Assembly (NCBI GenBank): GCA_016715795.1
Contig: JADJXP010000002.1
Location: 1,674,001-1,738,000 of the forward strand
DNA length: 64,000 nt
Direction: 5' to 3'
From: Chloracidobacterium sp.
GTDB taxonomy: Bacteria; Acidobacteriota; Blastocatellia; Pyrinomonadales; Pyrinomonadaceae
Of the stretch, positions 8,488 through 16,123 are shown one piece after another (the first letter of the stretch is position 1; every line of letters starts with the position of its first letter). The notes under the pieces were generated by a model. That model was not told the origin of the DNA, searched no databases, and saw only the letters and a program-made list of their open reading frames with translations. The position numbers and the translations under genes were made by a program.

Positions 8488-8898
8488 TTATCCGTTGGCT
8501 ACCTGACTCAGCAAATTCCAAAATTCGCGGGGCGAGAGTATGGGAAGGGGCGCTTCCGGTGCGATGGTGAGGAGGCCGGTATCGCCGGTTACGAGGACGT
8601 CGGCATGGCCGTCAACGGCCGTGGCAAGAATTCTGCGGTCGGCGGCGTCACGGACGGCGAGGCGGTGCGGGGCCAGTGGTTTTGGGACTATTTCGATAGC
8701 GTCGAAGACGGATTCGACAGCGGCGATCGCTTCGTCGGGCAGACGAAGCTTCTTCGTCAGGGCACGTCGCAGTTCGTCGAGATGCACTGTTCCAGCGACC
8801 AGTTCGTGTTCGGCCAGACAGACGCGAAGCACGTCCGAACACAACCCGCGTGTGGCAAACGCCGCCACGAGGACATTGGTATCAAGACAGACTCTCAT
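8488..8898 (-). CDS. PIN-domain toxin-like ribonuclease
   Basis: The product has 136 residues. The N-terminus MRVCLDTNVLVAAFATRG carries the first catalytic Asp of PIN domains. A mid-chain acidic helix follows (HLDELRRALTKKLRLPDEAI), then RDAADRRILATA and VTGDTGLL with the later acidic residues. The family subgroup 'putative toxin-antitoxin system toxin, PIN family' fits best. The expected activity is metal-dependent RNA cleavage. Its start codon abuts a REP palindrome, leaving no normal ribosome binding site. A ribbon-helix-helix gene on the same strand ends 184 bases upstream and is the likely antitoxin. Confidence 0.8.
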   Translation of the reverse strand: MRVCLDTNVLVAAFATRGLCSDVLRVCLAEHELVAGTVHLDELRRALTKKLRLPDEAIAAVESVFDAIEIVPKPLAPHRLAVRDAADRRILATAVDGHADVLVTGDTGLLTIAPEAPLPILSPREFWNLLSQVANG

Positions 8899-9037
8899 GA
8901 ATTGCCACTAGCTTCAGCTAGTGGTTAGAGGCACTAAGGTCATGGGCTTTAGCCCAAAGCCTGAATGCGACGACGGGACCAAGTTTGGCTAAAGCCGAAA
9001 ATCTCGAAGGTCCGATACCACGCCCTAAAGAGCGTGG
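8897..9037. repeat. REP cluster between PIN gene and RHH gene (copy B)
   Basis: The CCACTAGCT/AGCTAGTGG palindrome begins at the PIN start codon, followed by GGGCTTTAGCCC, TTGGCTAAAGCCGA and CCACGCCC/GAGCGTGG palindromes. It fills most of the 184-base space between the RHH gene and the PIN gene. Confidence 0.8.
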
Positions 9038-9082
9038 CAACTCATCACGATCATTCAGCTATCGGATACGTCGGACGGCCAC

Positions 9083-9304
9083 CTAGGAAATAACTTTGAA
9101 AATATCTTCGTCGGTCAACAGCCCGCGGGCCTCGGCAAACGGCATCACCCGCCGCCGCGCATCCTCAAACTGCAAGACCGCCATCTGCCTTTTCAAAGCA
9201 TCCCGCGCAATATCACTCCGCGTGCGCCCCGACCGCTTCGCTACACTCTTCAGTAGCCTCTCCGTAATTGGATCAAGTCGAATTGTAAGGCTTGAGGTTT
9301 TCAT
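9083..9304 (-). CDS. Ribbon-helix-helix antitoxin-like DNA-binding protein
   Basis: The product has 73 residues. The N-terminal 45 residues have the RHH (CopG/MetJ) pattern: a short strand SSLTIRLDP, then helix ITERLLKSVAKRSG, the turn R-T-R-S, and helix DIARDALKRQMA. The C-terminal part is acidic and could contact a toxin (LLTDEDIFKVIS). It is upstream of the PIN gene on the same strand, as expected for an antitoxin, but 184 bases of REP sequence separate them. A TTACATTGTAA palindrome three bases upstream of the start codon could be its own operator. Confidence 0.78.
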   Translation of the reverse strand: MKTSSLTIRLDPITERLLKSVAKRSGRTRSDIARDALKRQMAVLQFEDARRRVMPFAEARGLLTDEDIFKVIS

Positions 9305-9307
9305 GTA

Positions 9308-9318
9308 TTACATTGTAA
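9308..9318. promoter_or_regulatory. Candidate operator of the RHH gene
   Basis: TTACATTGTAA is a perfect 11-base palindrome around one central base, lying three bases before the RHH start codon. RHH antitoxins usually repress their own promoter at such sites. The assignment is inference. Confidence 0.4.
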
Positions 9319-9475
9319 CACAACGCCCACTCAAATCGGACAAGAATCCCAGTACCTGTGCGCTTGACCAACGCCTTAACTTCATAGATGACCCCGTCGG
9401 TCCCACGGTCTTCGCCGCGACTTGAAAAGTGTCAGGAAGAGTATTAGGCTAGTCCGTCTGTAGACGAGGTAAACA

Positions 9476-9910
9476 ATGATAAGAACATTCCTTTTACTCT
9501 GGATTGTGATTTGCGCTCTCTGCGTCGCCTCCTTCTCCCAAACTAAGCCGACGGTCTTCATCGCTCCGATGGAGCGTGGGCTCAATGATTTTTTGACGGC
9601 AGCATTCTTCAAAAAGCAGGTTCCGGTTCAGATTGTGGTGACCGAAGAAGGCGCCGAATATATACTCAAAGGAATCTCGATCAAGGGCGAAAGCAAGTGG
9701 TACGACACGGTTTTTGGCGACGAAAAAGACCGCAATCAGGGCAGTATCACACTGCTGCGCGTTTCGGACAGAAGTATCGCATGGGCCGGTTCTGCCGGCG
9801 ACAGACGAGGCTTTTGGGACCCTGTTTGGACTAGGACTGGACAACGCAAAGTGGCGGAGAGACTTGCCAAGAAGATTAAGAAAGAGTACTTCAACGGGAA
9901 GCCAAAATAG
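9476..9910 (+). CDS. Secreted protein of unknown function
   Basis: The product has 144 residues. GAGG lies seven bases before the ATG. Residues 1-21 are a clear signal peptide (TFLLLWIVICALCVASFSQ) with cleavage near S-F-S-Q. The mature part begins KPTVFIAPMERGLNDFLTAAFFKKQVPVQIV and continues through EEGAEYILKGISIKGESKWYDTVF to a basic end. The pattern of a short-lived strand, a helix and 'ADY-I-L' resembles small envelope proteins that compare a fast-evolving ligand pocket, such as CsgG/GNA1162-like proteins, but no confident family match can be made. It stands alone between accessory genes. Confidence 0.6.
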   Translation: MIRTFLLLWIVICALCVASFSQTKPTVFIAPMERGLNDFLTAAFFKKQVPVQIVVTEEGAEYILKGISIKGESKWYDTVFGDEKDRNQGSITLLRVSDRSIAWAGSAGDRRGFWDPVWTRTGQRKVAERLAKKIKKEYFNGKPK

Positions 9911-9980
9911 CACATTGACTTGGATTACCCGGACCTGCTTCACGAGAATCACCGAATCGATCTGACGGAGGGCTTACACA

Positions 9981-10008
9981 ATTGAGAATTGACAATTGAG
10001 AATGGAGA
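9981..10008. repeat. Heptamer array (ATTGAGA), 4 units
   Basis: Units ATTGAGA, ATTGACA, ATTGAGA, ATGGAGA, then the reverse complement ATTCTCA. It lies just after the secreted protein gene. Confidence 0.8.
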
Positions 10009-10046
10009 ATTCTCAAAGCTTGTGAGATGAGCCTCGGTGGCTAAAT

Positions 10047-10253
10047 TCACGCAGTTGCCTTAGCGGGTTTTTTTGTCTTGCCTTTCTCCAATAGGTTCTG
10101 GATATACGCTAGTTGTTCTTTGTGCGTCATGTTCATCATTTCGCGGCTCATCTTGTCGCGGATGTCACGCATCATTTTTACGCAGTCGAAATCCTTTTCT
10201 TTCTTTTTCGTCGCTTCCGTCACACTTTTATGCCAAAGTTGGGCAGTCTTCAT
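10047..10253 (-). CDS. Small antitoxin-like protein, second of a tandem pair
   Basis: The product has 68 residues and is charged throughout. The core KDFDCVKMMRDIRDKMSREMMNMTHKEQLAYIQNLLEKGK is a close copy of the upstream 54-residue protein (KDFDAVKMMREIRDKLSREIMNMTYEEEKAYL). The pattern FDCV-x-M plus EE-x-x-A/E-Y-L/W recalls small antitoxins found next to PIN toxins. Its ATG overlaps the TGA of the copy before it in an ATGA arrangement, so translation is coupled. It has a 12-residue N-terminal extension not present in the sister. It probably arose by tandem duplication. Confidence 0.75.
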   Translation of the reverse strand: MKTAQLWHKSVTEATKKKEKDFDCVKMMRDIRDKMSREMMNMTHKEQLAYIQNLLEKGKTKKPAKATA

Positions 10254-10414
10254 GCCGCCTTCTTTATTCGGCCCTTTTCCAGACGTCTTTTGAGGTAGGC
10301 TTTTTCTTCTTCGTATGTCATGTTCATGATCTCGCGGCTGAGCTTGTCGCGAATCTCACGCATCATCTTTACGGCGTCGAAATCTTTCTCAGGCTTTTTT
10401 GTCGGGTATTTCAT
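10250..10414 (-). CDS. Small antitoxin-like protein, first of a tandem pair
   Basis: The product has 54 residues. GGAGG lies eight bases before the ATG at 10414. It begins MKYPTKKPEKDFDAVKMM and ends EKGRIKKAA. Its start lies inside the last 26 bases of the PIN gene, and its stop overlaps the start of the sister gene by four bases, so PIN gene, copy one and copy two form one coupled unit. The family resembles small acidic-basic antitoxins paired with PIN toxins; that pairing is known for the family, while the role of two copies here is inferred. Confidence 0.75.
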   Translation of the reverse strand: MKYPTKKPEKDFDAVKMMREIRDKLSREIMNMTYEEEKAYLKRRLEKGRIKKAA

Positions 10415-10859
10415 AATCTATAACCTCCGCGGGCGTTCGAATTTCAAGCGTCGAATAGCCATTGTTTGTGTTGACTTCATTATATCCCCGAATTCGCTTC
10501 AAGTTAACGATGTGTTTGAAGTTCCAGCTAACGAGAACGTCAACCTTCGCGATGGTGGCAATCGCAATGTGTTGGCAGTCGGCTATGCTGGTTGCACCGA
10601 CGACCTTTTCGACGACGTATTCGTTTGCGAGATCCTTCGCTTCCGGCGACAGTGCCGCCAATTCGATCTGATCGCTCGGATATTTTGTTAGAAGATCGCG
10701 AACTCGCAACGGAGCATCGAGCAGTTCCGCTTCCAAAAGTTCTGAAACGACCAGAGTGAAGTCACCGTATTCCACCTTCTCGAAGAACGATTTAGTCGAT
10801 TCGGCGAATTCGTCGTCGAAATAACCGCCAACTACCGATGTGTCAATGTAAATTCTCAT
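10389..10859 (-). CDS. PIN-domain protein, toxin of a coupled three-gene unit
   Basis: The product has 156 residues. MRIYIDTSVVGGYFDDEF carries the first catalytic Asp, SELLEAELLDAP carries the mid-chain acidic residue, and DCQHIAIATIAKVDVLVSWNFKHIV carries the later Asp and the W-N-F-K-H-I motif found in this PIN subgroup. The expected activity is metal-dependent ribonuclease. It is followed by two small overlapping antitoxin-like genes on the same strand. It lies between the accessory genes and serA, with no gene on the same strand close upstream. Confidence 0.8.
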   Translation of the reverse strand: MRIYIDTSVVGGYFDDEFAESTKSFFEKVEYGDFTLVVSELLEAELLDAPLRVRDLLTKYPSDQIELAALSPEAKDLANEYVVEKVVGATSIADCQHIAIATIAKVDVLVSWNFKHIVNLKRIRGYNEVNTNNGYSTLEIRTPAEVIDYEIPDKKA

Positions 10860-10868
10860 ACCTTGCCA

Positions 10869-12500
10869 TTAGAGCTTTACTTGCTTGACAAGAATTATCG
10901 CATCGATGCTGCGGAGTTGATCGAGGACGTTGTCGTCAACTGCGTTGTCAAGTTCTACCACAGCCAATGCCTCGCCGCCGGGGTGTTGGCGGCCTAGCGA
11001 AAACTGACTAATGTTGACGCCGGATTCGCCTAGGACAGTGCCCATTTGGCCGATGACGCCGGGGACGTCTTTGTTTTTGGTGACCAAAAGGCTCTGCGAG
11101 CGGTCTTGGGTCTTTGGTCTTTGGTCTTTGGCAGGATCGGGACCGCCTACTGCGACCTCGATCGCGAAATTGCCGATGCGGGTTATGCGGCCTTCGCCGG
11201 TGGCGAAGACGCGGCCGGCGAGGGTTTGGGTGCCTTCGGATGAGGTTACGGAGGTTAGGATGTCGGCGTTGGTGTCGCGGGTGGTGGTGGAGTAGGCGGT
11301 GGTGACGCCGATGCCTCTCTCATCTGCGATGAGATTCGAATTCACTACGTTGACACGGGATGATACGTCGCGGAGGAGGCCGGTGAGGAAGGCGCGGGTG
11401 ACGGCTGAGGCGTCGCGGTCGGCGAGTTCGCCTGTGTATTCGAGGCTGACATTCGAGATCGAATTGTCGTCCAGGATCTGCGCCTGAAAGCGGCCGAGGC
11501 TGGTTGCGAGGTCGATGAACGGCTGCAGGGCGGCAAGCTCGCTGGCGGCCATCGACGGAGCGTTTACGGCGCCGCGAAGCTCGCCATTGAGCAGATAATC
11601 GCGCATCTGTTCGGCGACGGTCAGGGCCACGCCCTCTTGAGCTTCGGTCGTCGAGGCCCCGAGGTGCGGCGTCGTGATGACGTTGGTGCGACCCAGTAAA
11701 GGCGAGTCGGCGGGCAGCGGTTCGGTCGCGAAAACGTCCAGTGCCGCCGCCGCGACGGTGCCTGCGTCGAGGGCTTCGATCAGGGCAGCCTCGTCGACCA
11801 GGCCGCCGCGAGCACAGTTCACGATCCGCACGCCGGACTTCATTTTGCCAAAAGCCTCGCGGCCTATGATGCCGCGCGTTTCGTCGGTGACGGGCGTGTG
11901 AATTGTCAGGAAATCGGCGTTTTTGAACACTTCGTCGAGGCTGCCGAGCTCGATGCCGAGCTCTTTTGCGTGGTCGGCCGACAGGAACGGATCGTAGCCG
12001 ACGATCGACATTCCCAGCCCGCGTGCGACGTGCGCTACGTGTTTGCCGATGCGGCCCAGACCGATCACGCCGAGCGTCTTGCCGTTCAATTCGACGCCTA
12101 CAAAGCTCTTTTTATCCCACTCGCCGTTTTGGAGTTTTGTGTGCGCCTGCGGCACGTTGCGGGCCATGCTGACCAGCAGCGCAATGGTGTGCTCGGCCGT
12201 CGTGATCGTATTGCCGTCGGGGGCGTTCATCACGACGATGCCGCGCTCGGTGGCGGCCTTTACGTCAATGTTGTCGACTCCAACGCCGGCTCGGCCGATG
12301 ACGCGGAGGTTTGGCGAACTGTCCATTAGCTCGGCGGTGATCCGTGTCGCGCTGCGGACGATAACGCCGTCGGCGTCTTTCAGTTCGGCGGCCAAGGCTT
12401 CACCCTCGAGTTTGGTCTTTTTCACGACGTCGATGCCGGCGTCGGTCAGCGGTTTGAGTTTGTCTTCGTTAACGTCGTCGGCGATGAATACTTTGGGCAT
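10869..12500 (-). CDS. serA: D-3-phosphoglycerate dehydrogenase
   Basis: The product has 543 residues, the long (type 1) form. It has a substrate-binding domain (1-100), an NAD-binding Rossmann domain with LGVIGLGRIGKHVA (about 145), catalytic Arg in NCARGGLVDEAAL and His in TTPHLGAST, an allosteric substrate-binding domain (about 320-440), and a C-terminal ACT domain (SLLVTKNKDVPGVIGQMGTVL onward). It oxidises 3-phosphoglycerate as the first step of serine synthesis, and the ACT domain usually senses serine. Just before the ACT domain, the stretch KDQRPKTQDR is encoded by a heptamer DNA repeat and looks like an in-frame insertion. Confidence 0.95.
   Translation of the reverse strand: MPKVFIADDVNEDKLKPLTDAGIDVVKKTKLEGEALAAELKDADGVIVRSATRITAELMDSSPNLRVIGRAGVGVDNIDVKAATERGIVVMNAPDGNTITTAEHTIALLVSMARNVPQAHTKLQNGEWDKKSFVGVELNGKTLGVIGLGRIGKHVAHVARGLGMSIVGYDPFLSADHAKELGIELGSLDEVFKNADFLTIHTPVTDETRGIIGREAFGKMKSGVRIVNCARGGLVDEAALIEALDAGTVAAAALDVFATEPLPADSPLLGRTNVITTPHLGASTTEAQEGVALTVAEQMRDYLLNGELRGAVNAPSMAASELAALQPFIDLATSLGRFQAQILDDNSISNVSLEYTGELADRDASAVTRAFLTGLLRDVSSRVNVVNSNLIADERGIGVTTAYSTTTRDTNADILTSVTSSEGTQTLAGRVFATGEGRITRIGNFAIEVAVGGPDPAKDQRPKTQDRSQSLLVTKNKDVPGVIGQMGTVLGESGVNISQFSLGRQHPGGEALAVVELDNAVDDNVLDQLRSIDAIILVKQVKL
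11102..11131. repeat. Heptamer array (GGTCTTT) read in frame inside serA
   Basis: Four contiguous seven-base units GGTCTTG, GGTCTTT, GGTCTTT, GGTCTTT lie within serA, at the junction between the ASB and ACT domains. The same unit forms a larger array at 52394. Confidence 0.85.
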
Positions 12501-12545
12501 AATGTCGTTGGACAGCGGTCGGCGGTCAGTGATAAAAACGTAAAT

Positions 12546-12704
12546 ATGAAGAATAACTTCACGGCCGTGCTAAAACAAGAAGGCGACTGGTGGATCGGCT
12601 GGATCGAGGAAGTTCCCGGCGTGAATTGCCAGGAAGCAACGCGTGAGGAGCTCATTGAGACCCTGCGAAGCACGCTGGCCGAGGCGCTTGAGTTCAATCG
12701 ATAA
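12546..12704 (+). CDS. HicB-like antitoxin-type protein without HicA
   Basis: The product has 52 residues: MKNNFTAVLKQEGDWWIG, then WIEEVPGVNCQEATREE and a helix ETLRSTLAEALEF. This is the HicB N-terminal fold pattern (F-T-A-V-x-x-x-E-G-x-W-W-x-G/A, E-x-P-G-v-x-x-Q-a-x-T-x-E-E-L). HicB normally pairs with the double-stranded-RNA-binding toxin HicA, but no HicA gene is seen beside it. It lies between serA and corA, divergent from serA, with 32 bases to the corA start. It may be a solitary HicB-like protein. Confidence 0.75.
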   Translation: MKNNFTAVLKQEGDWWIGWIEEVPGVNCQEATREELIETLRSTLAEALEFNR

Positions 12705-12736
12705 CGTCCCGCAAAAAGAATACACATACCCGCGCG

Positions 12737-13792
12737 ATGGAAGTTTTTCTATACAGAAAAGGCTCGGATAAGGTCGAAGAGGGTTTTTCGCGGGACGAGC
12801 TGCCGGCGTTGCTGGCCGACGAGACGAACGTCGTGTGGGTCGACCTTCAGGGTGAGACGCCGGAGCATGTCGAGGAGGCGAAGGAGGTGCTTCTCAATGT
12901 TTTTGGCTTTCACTATCTGACGGTCGAGGACTGCATCGAGGTGCGTCACCAGCCGAAGGTCGAAGCGTTCGAGAACTACATTTACCTCGTCGTCCACGGC
13001 ATCAAGCCGGGCGAAACGGGGCCGAGCAATTTTGTCACGAAGGAATTGGACGCGTATCTAGGGCCGAATTTTGTCGTGACATTTCACGTCCAGCGGTTCC
13101 GATCGCTAAAGACCGTAAAACAGCATATCCGCAGCAGCACGTATATCTGCCACCGTGGAGCTGCGTATCTGCTGCACAGCATTCTTGACGAACTGATCGA
13201 CCTGTACACGCCGATCGTCGAGGATTTTGACAAGGCGATCGAGGTGCTCGAGGATCGCGTCTTTGACATGGGCCGAGCGAATAACGCTGTGCTCGCCGAC
13301 ATCATGGACGTGAGACGAGCGGTCGCTCGATTGAGACGGATCTCGGCGAGGCAGCTGGAGGTCCTGCATCGCATCGCACGTGGCGAATTTCCGCAGATTC
13401 CCGAAAAGGTGCTGCCCTTCTATCGCGATGTCCACGATCATCTCGTGCGGATCACCGACCTCGCCGAAGGCTATCGCGACCTGGTCGCGAGCCTCTTTGA
13501 CATGCACTTTTCCGTGATCGCGACTCGAACCAATGACGTGATGAAAACGCTCGCCGTTGTTTCGGCGATCATCCTGCCGCTGTCGCTAATCGCGGGGATC
13601 TATGGCATGAATTTTGAGAATATGCCGGAACTAAAAACACCTTACGGTTATTTTCTGACGCTGCTGTTGATGGTCGTTGTCACGCTGCTGCTGTTAGTGT
13701 ACTTCTGGTACAAGGGTTGGATATTTCAAAGGGACAACGAATTCGTGGTGGATACGACGCGACAAATCGACGACGATCTTGGCGAGAAATGA
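12737..13792 (+). CDS. corA: CorA-type magnesium/cobalt transporter
   Basis: The product has 351 residues. It has a large cytoplasmic funnel domain, then two C-terminal membrane helices. The selectivity motif GMN lies between them (IYGMNFENMPEL, about residues 300-310). The first helix is VVSAIILPLSLIAGIYG and the second is YFLTLLLMVVVTLLLLVYFWYKG. The long stalk helix contains the Leu-rich IEVLEDRVF segment. CorA forms a homopentamer that imports Mg2+, with Co2+ and Ni2+ also carried in known members. No leader riboswitch was recognised in the short upstream space. Confidence 0.93.
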   Translation: MEVFLYRKGSDKVEEGFSRDELPALLADETNVVWVDLQGETPEHVEEAKEVLLNVFGFHYLTVEDCIEVRHQPKVEAFENYIYLVVHGIKPGETGPSNFVTKELDAYLGPNFVVTFHVQRFRSLKTVKQHIRSSTYICHRGAAYLLHSILDELIDLYTPIVEDFDKAIEVLEDRVFDMGRANNAVLADIMDVRRAVARLRRISARQLEVLHRIARGEFPQIPEKVLPFYRDVHDHLVRITDLAEGYRDLVASLFDMHFSVIATRTNDVMKTLAVVSAIILPLSLIAGIYGMNFENMPELKTPYGYFLTLLLMVVVTLLLLVYFWYKGWIFQRDNEFVVDTTRQIDDDLGEK

Positions 13793-13804
13793 CGCTCCCT
13801 CGGC

Positions 13805-14347
13805 CTAGATCAGCAGCCAAGCCGCATAGCTGATCGCAAGACAAATACCGGCGTAAACGCCCGCCACGATATCATCGGCGACTACTCCAAGCCCGCCTCG
13901 AAACTCCTGCAATTGATCGATCGGAAAGGGCTTCCAGATATCGAACAGCCTAAACAGCAGAAAACCCGCCAATATAAACGGCCAGCCGAGGCCGAACGGA
14001 ACAAAGCAAAACGTGATAAGCTGCCCGGCAACCTCATCAACAACCGCCTGCGACGGATCGCCGTCGCCGAATATGGACGTCGTCCTGCCCGCCGCCCAGA
14101 TACCAACGAGAACAAATGTGGTGAGCAGAACGGCATTCAGCGCATAGTGAAGCGAAGCCGCAAAAGGCAGTCCGTGCAAGGCACACTGGCTCTGGACGTG
14201 GCCGACACCGAGATAGATCCCGACAGCGGCCAGCGAACCATAGGTGCCCGGCGCTCCGGGAATGTAGCCAACGCCGAATGTCGTCACCCCGAGCGCGACG
14301 TAATCGAGCGGGCCGGCCGGTTTACGTTTTTCGATGTTGCCCTGCAT
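13805..14347 (-). CDS. pgpA: Phosphatidylglycerophosphatase A
   Basis: The product has 180 residues. The N-terminal motif GVGYIPGAPGTYGSLAA and the acidic motif VVDEVAGQLITF are the PgpA signature. RLFDIWKPFPIDQLQEFRGGLGVVADDIVAGVYAG completes the active site, with four membrane segments in total. PgpA removes phosphate from phosphatidylglycerol phosphate in phospholipid synthesis and is an inner membrane protein. It is the last gene of a minus-strand run that includes cobO and nrnA upstream; a five-unit heptamer array separates it from cobO. Confidence 0.92.
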   Translation of the reverse strand: MQGNIEKRKPAGPLDYVALGVTTFGVGYIPGAPGTYGSLAAVGIYLGVGHVQSQCALHGLPFAASLHYALNAVLLTTFVLVGIWAAGRTTSIFGDGDPSQAVVDEVAGQLITFCFVPFGLGWPFILAGFLLFRLFDIWKPFPIDQLQEFRGGLGVVADDIVAGVYAGICLAISYAAWLLI

Positions 14348-14372
14348 TTCGTATCGGTCGGGATAACGAAAA

Positions 14373-14407
14373 TAGCTAATAGCTGTTAGCTAATAGCTAT
14401 TAGCTAC
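14373..14407. repeat. Heptamer array (TAGCTAA), 5 units
   Basis: Five contiguous seven-base units of the form TAGCTNN (TAGCTAA, TAGCTGT, TAGCTAA, TAGCTAT, TAGCTAC) fill the space between cobO and pgpA. Confidence 0.88.
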
Positions 14408-14410
14408 TTT

Positions 14411-14992
14411 CTAGAACTCAATTCCCTGCTGAGCATAAATGCCCGCATGAAACGGGTGTTTGATCTCGCGCATTTCTGTCACGAGGTCGGCTTCATCAAT
14501 TAGCTTCGCGAGGGCATCATCGACGTTGCGGCCGGTTAGTATGAGATGTAAGTGCGGCTGAGCCTCGCGCGTCAATTTTATCTCAGCGATCACGGCATCG
14601 ATGTCGAGAAATCCATAGCTCAGCACGTATAGCAGCTCATCAAAGACGAGCAGGTCATATTCGTTTGAGCGCATCTTTTCGACGCACAAGGCCCATGTTT
14701 CCTCGCTCGTTTTGATATCGACGCTCTTATCCTGCGTGTCCCAGGTGAAGCCTGCACCCATTGTGTGGACCTCGATACCGAGTTTCTCGAAGGACTCATG
14801 CTCACCGTAGCGGTCGGTTTTGGACTTCATGAACTGCACCATGCAGCATTTGAGTCCGCGGCCCGCGGCGCGGACCATCGTGCCGATAGCGGCCGTCGTT
14901 TTGCCCTTGCCGTCGCCGGTGTTGAGCATCAGCAGGCCTTTTGTGCTCTCGCGATAGTCGTCGCGACGCCATTTGTAGCGCTTTTCAGCCAC
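14411..14992 (-). CDS. cobO: Cob(I)yrinic acid a,c-diamide adenosyltransferase
   Basis: The product has 193 residues, the normal length of the CobA/CobO/BtuR family. The P-loop GDGKGKTTAAIG (about residues 26-37) binds ATP, and FDELLYVLSYGFLD and LILTGRNVDDALAKLIDEADLVTEM are the other family motifs. The C-terminus HPFHAGIYAQQGIEF is also typical. It transfers the adenosyl group of ATP to the corrin cobalt to make coenzyme B12. It has no cobalamin synthesis neighbours here, so it probably serves corrinoid salvage. No cobalamin riboswitch is visible upstream. Confidence 0.93.
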   Translation of the reverse strand: MAEKRYKWRRDDYRESTKGLLMLNTGDGKGKTTAAIGTMVRAAGRGLKCCMVQFMKSKTDRYGEHESFEKLGIEVHTMGAGFTWDTQDKSVDIKTSEETWALCVEKMRSNEYDLLVFDELLYVLSYGFLDIDAVIAEIKLTREAQPHLHLILTGRNVDDALAKLIDEADLVTEMREIKHPFHAGIYAQQGIEF

Positions 14993-15005
14993 AGCAAGAT
15001 ATTAG

Positions 15006-15032
15006 CCCACGAAACGCACGAAATACACAAAA
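15006..15032. repeat. Nonamer array (CCCACGAAA family), 3 units
   Basis: Three exact-length nine-base units CCCACGAAA, CGCACGAAA, TACACAAAA lie between cobO and nrnA, continuous with a hairpin at 15030. Confidence 0.85.
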
Positions 15033-15065
15033 GGAGACCGCGTTTTGTTTTCAGCGATCTCCTTT
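15030..15065 (-). terminator. Hairpin after nrnA, possible weak terminator
   Basis: A 12-base arm (AAAGGAGACCGC) pairs with GCGATCTCCTTT with one mismatch and a 12-base loop. Downstream on the minus strand there is only a short T-rich tract, so termination is uncertain. Confidence 0.4.
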
Positions 15066-15097
15066 CGAGTCCTCTTGGCCCTAATTATTGATGGATC

Positions 15098-16054
15098 CTA
15101 TGCAACCGTGTCGATCGCCTCAGCCAGGGCCGCGACGATCTCTGCCTCTTTCGTGTCCCAGTCGCCTTCGATACCAAGGCCGGCTGCATTCTTGTGGCCG
15201 CCGCCGCCAAAGCGTTCGGCGACCTTGGCGACATTGATATCACCCTTGGAACGCAGGCTGGCGCGGTATTTATCGGGGCCGATCTCGCGCATGTAAACCA
15301 CCGCCTGAATGTCCTTCGCAGAGAGCGGAATGTTGACGAAGCCGTTATTATCGCCATCGACGGCATCTGCAGCCTCGCGCATCGCCAACGTCTGCCGAAG
15401 CATTGCGATCTTGCCCGATTCGTCGCGTCGCACGGTAGCGAGCACCTGCCGCATCAGTTCGATGCGTGACCACGGATAGTTGTAATAGACAGCCTCACCG
15501 ATCTCATACGGTTTTGCCCCGGCCTTGATGAGTTCGGATGCGACCTTGAGGGTGCGGTCGGACGTATTCGGAAAATGGAACGAGCCCGTGTCGGTGACGA
15601 GCGCCATATAGACGCACTCGGCGATGTCCTTTGTGATCTTGCCGCCGATGGCCTTACAGAGGTTATAGATCATCTCGCCGACGGCCGAGGCGGTCGAATC
15701 GATCCAATTGATCGAGCCGAAATGCTCGCTCGTTGCGTGATGGTCAATGTTGATGGTGAATTGCTTGTCGAGCCCGTCGATGCCGGGGCGGTCGATATCG
15801 GAGCATTCGATCACGAAGACAGCGTCATAATGACCGTTGACATGGGCGACATCGCGGATCGACTCGGCACCCGGCAGGCTGCGATATGCCGGCGGCACAT
15901 CGCCGCGGACAAGGACGTCAGCATCTTTTCCGAGTGACCTTAATAGCCAATACAGACCCAGCGAAGAGCCGACGCCGTCGCCATCGGGTTTGATGTGCGT
16001 GGTGATGGCAAACTTGTTCTTCTTTTCAATTAACTCAACTACTTGACTTAACAC
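15098..16054 (-). CDS. nrnA: DHH-family bifunctional oligoribonuclease/PAP phosphatase
   Basis: The product has 318 residues from a GTG start. The N-terminal DHH domain has THIKPDGDGVGSSLGL, VFIECSD-type metal residues, the family DHH motif (NIDHHATSEHFG) and DTGSFHFPNT. The C-terminal DHHA1 domain has the substrate motif FGGGGHKNAAGL. NrnA degrades short RNA oligomers and dephosphorylates 3'-phosphoadenosine 5'-phosphate. It follows rbfA on the same strand, as is common in rimP-nusA-infB-rbfA operons. Confidence 0.93.
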   Translation of the reverse strand: MLSQVVELIEKKNKFAITTHIKPDGDGVGSSLGLYWLLRSLGKDADVLVRGDVPPAYRSLPGAESIRDVAHVNGHYDAVFVIECSDIDRPGIDGLDKQFTINIDHHATSEHFGSINWIDSTASAVGEMIYNLCKAIGGKITKDIAECVYMALVTDTGSFHFPNTSDRTLKVASELIKAGAKPYEIGEAVYYNYPWSRIELMRQVLATVRRDESGKIAMLRQTLAMREAADAVDGDNNGFVNIPLSAKDIQAVVYMREIGPDKYRASLRSKGDINVAKVAERFGGGGHKNAAGLGIEGDWDTKEAEIVAALAEAIDTVA

Positions 16055-16123
16055 AGCTTAGAAAGAGAGAACGGGCAAGAAGGGCGCTAACGCCCCAACA
16101 CGCATTATACCATTCTCAACTTA

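Noticed and set aside
14411..14992. Cobalamin riboswitch for cobO
   Set aside because: The space upstream holds only a nonamer array and a short hairpin; no B12-box-like sequence is visible, and cobO is within a longer operon.
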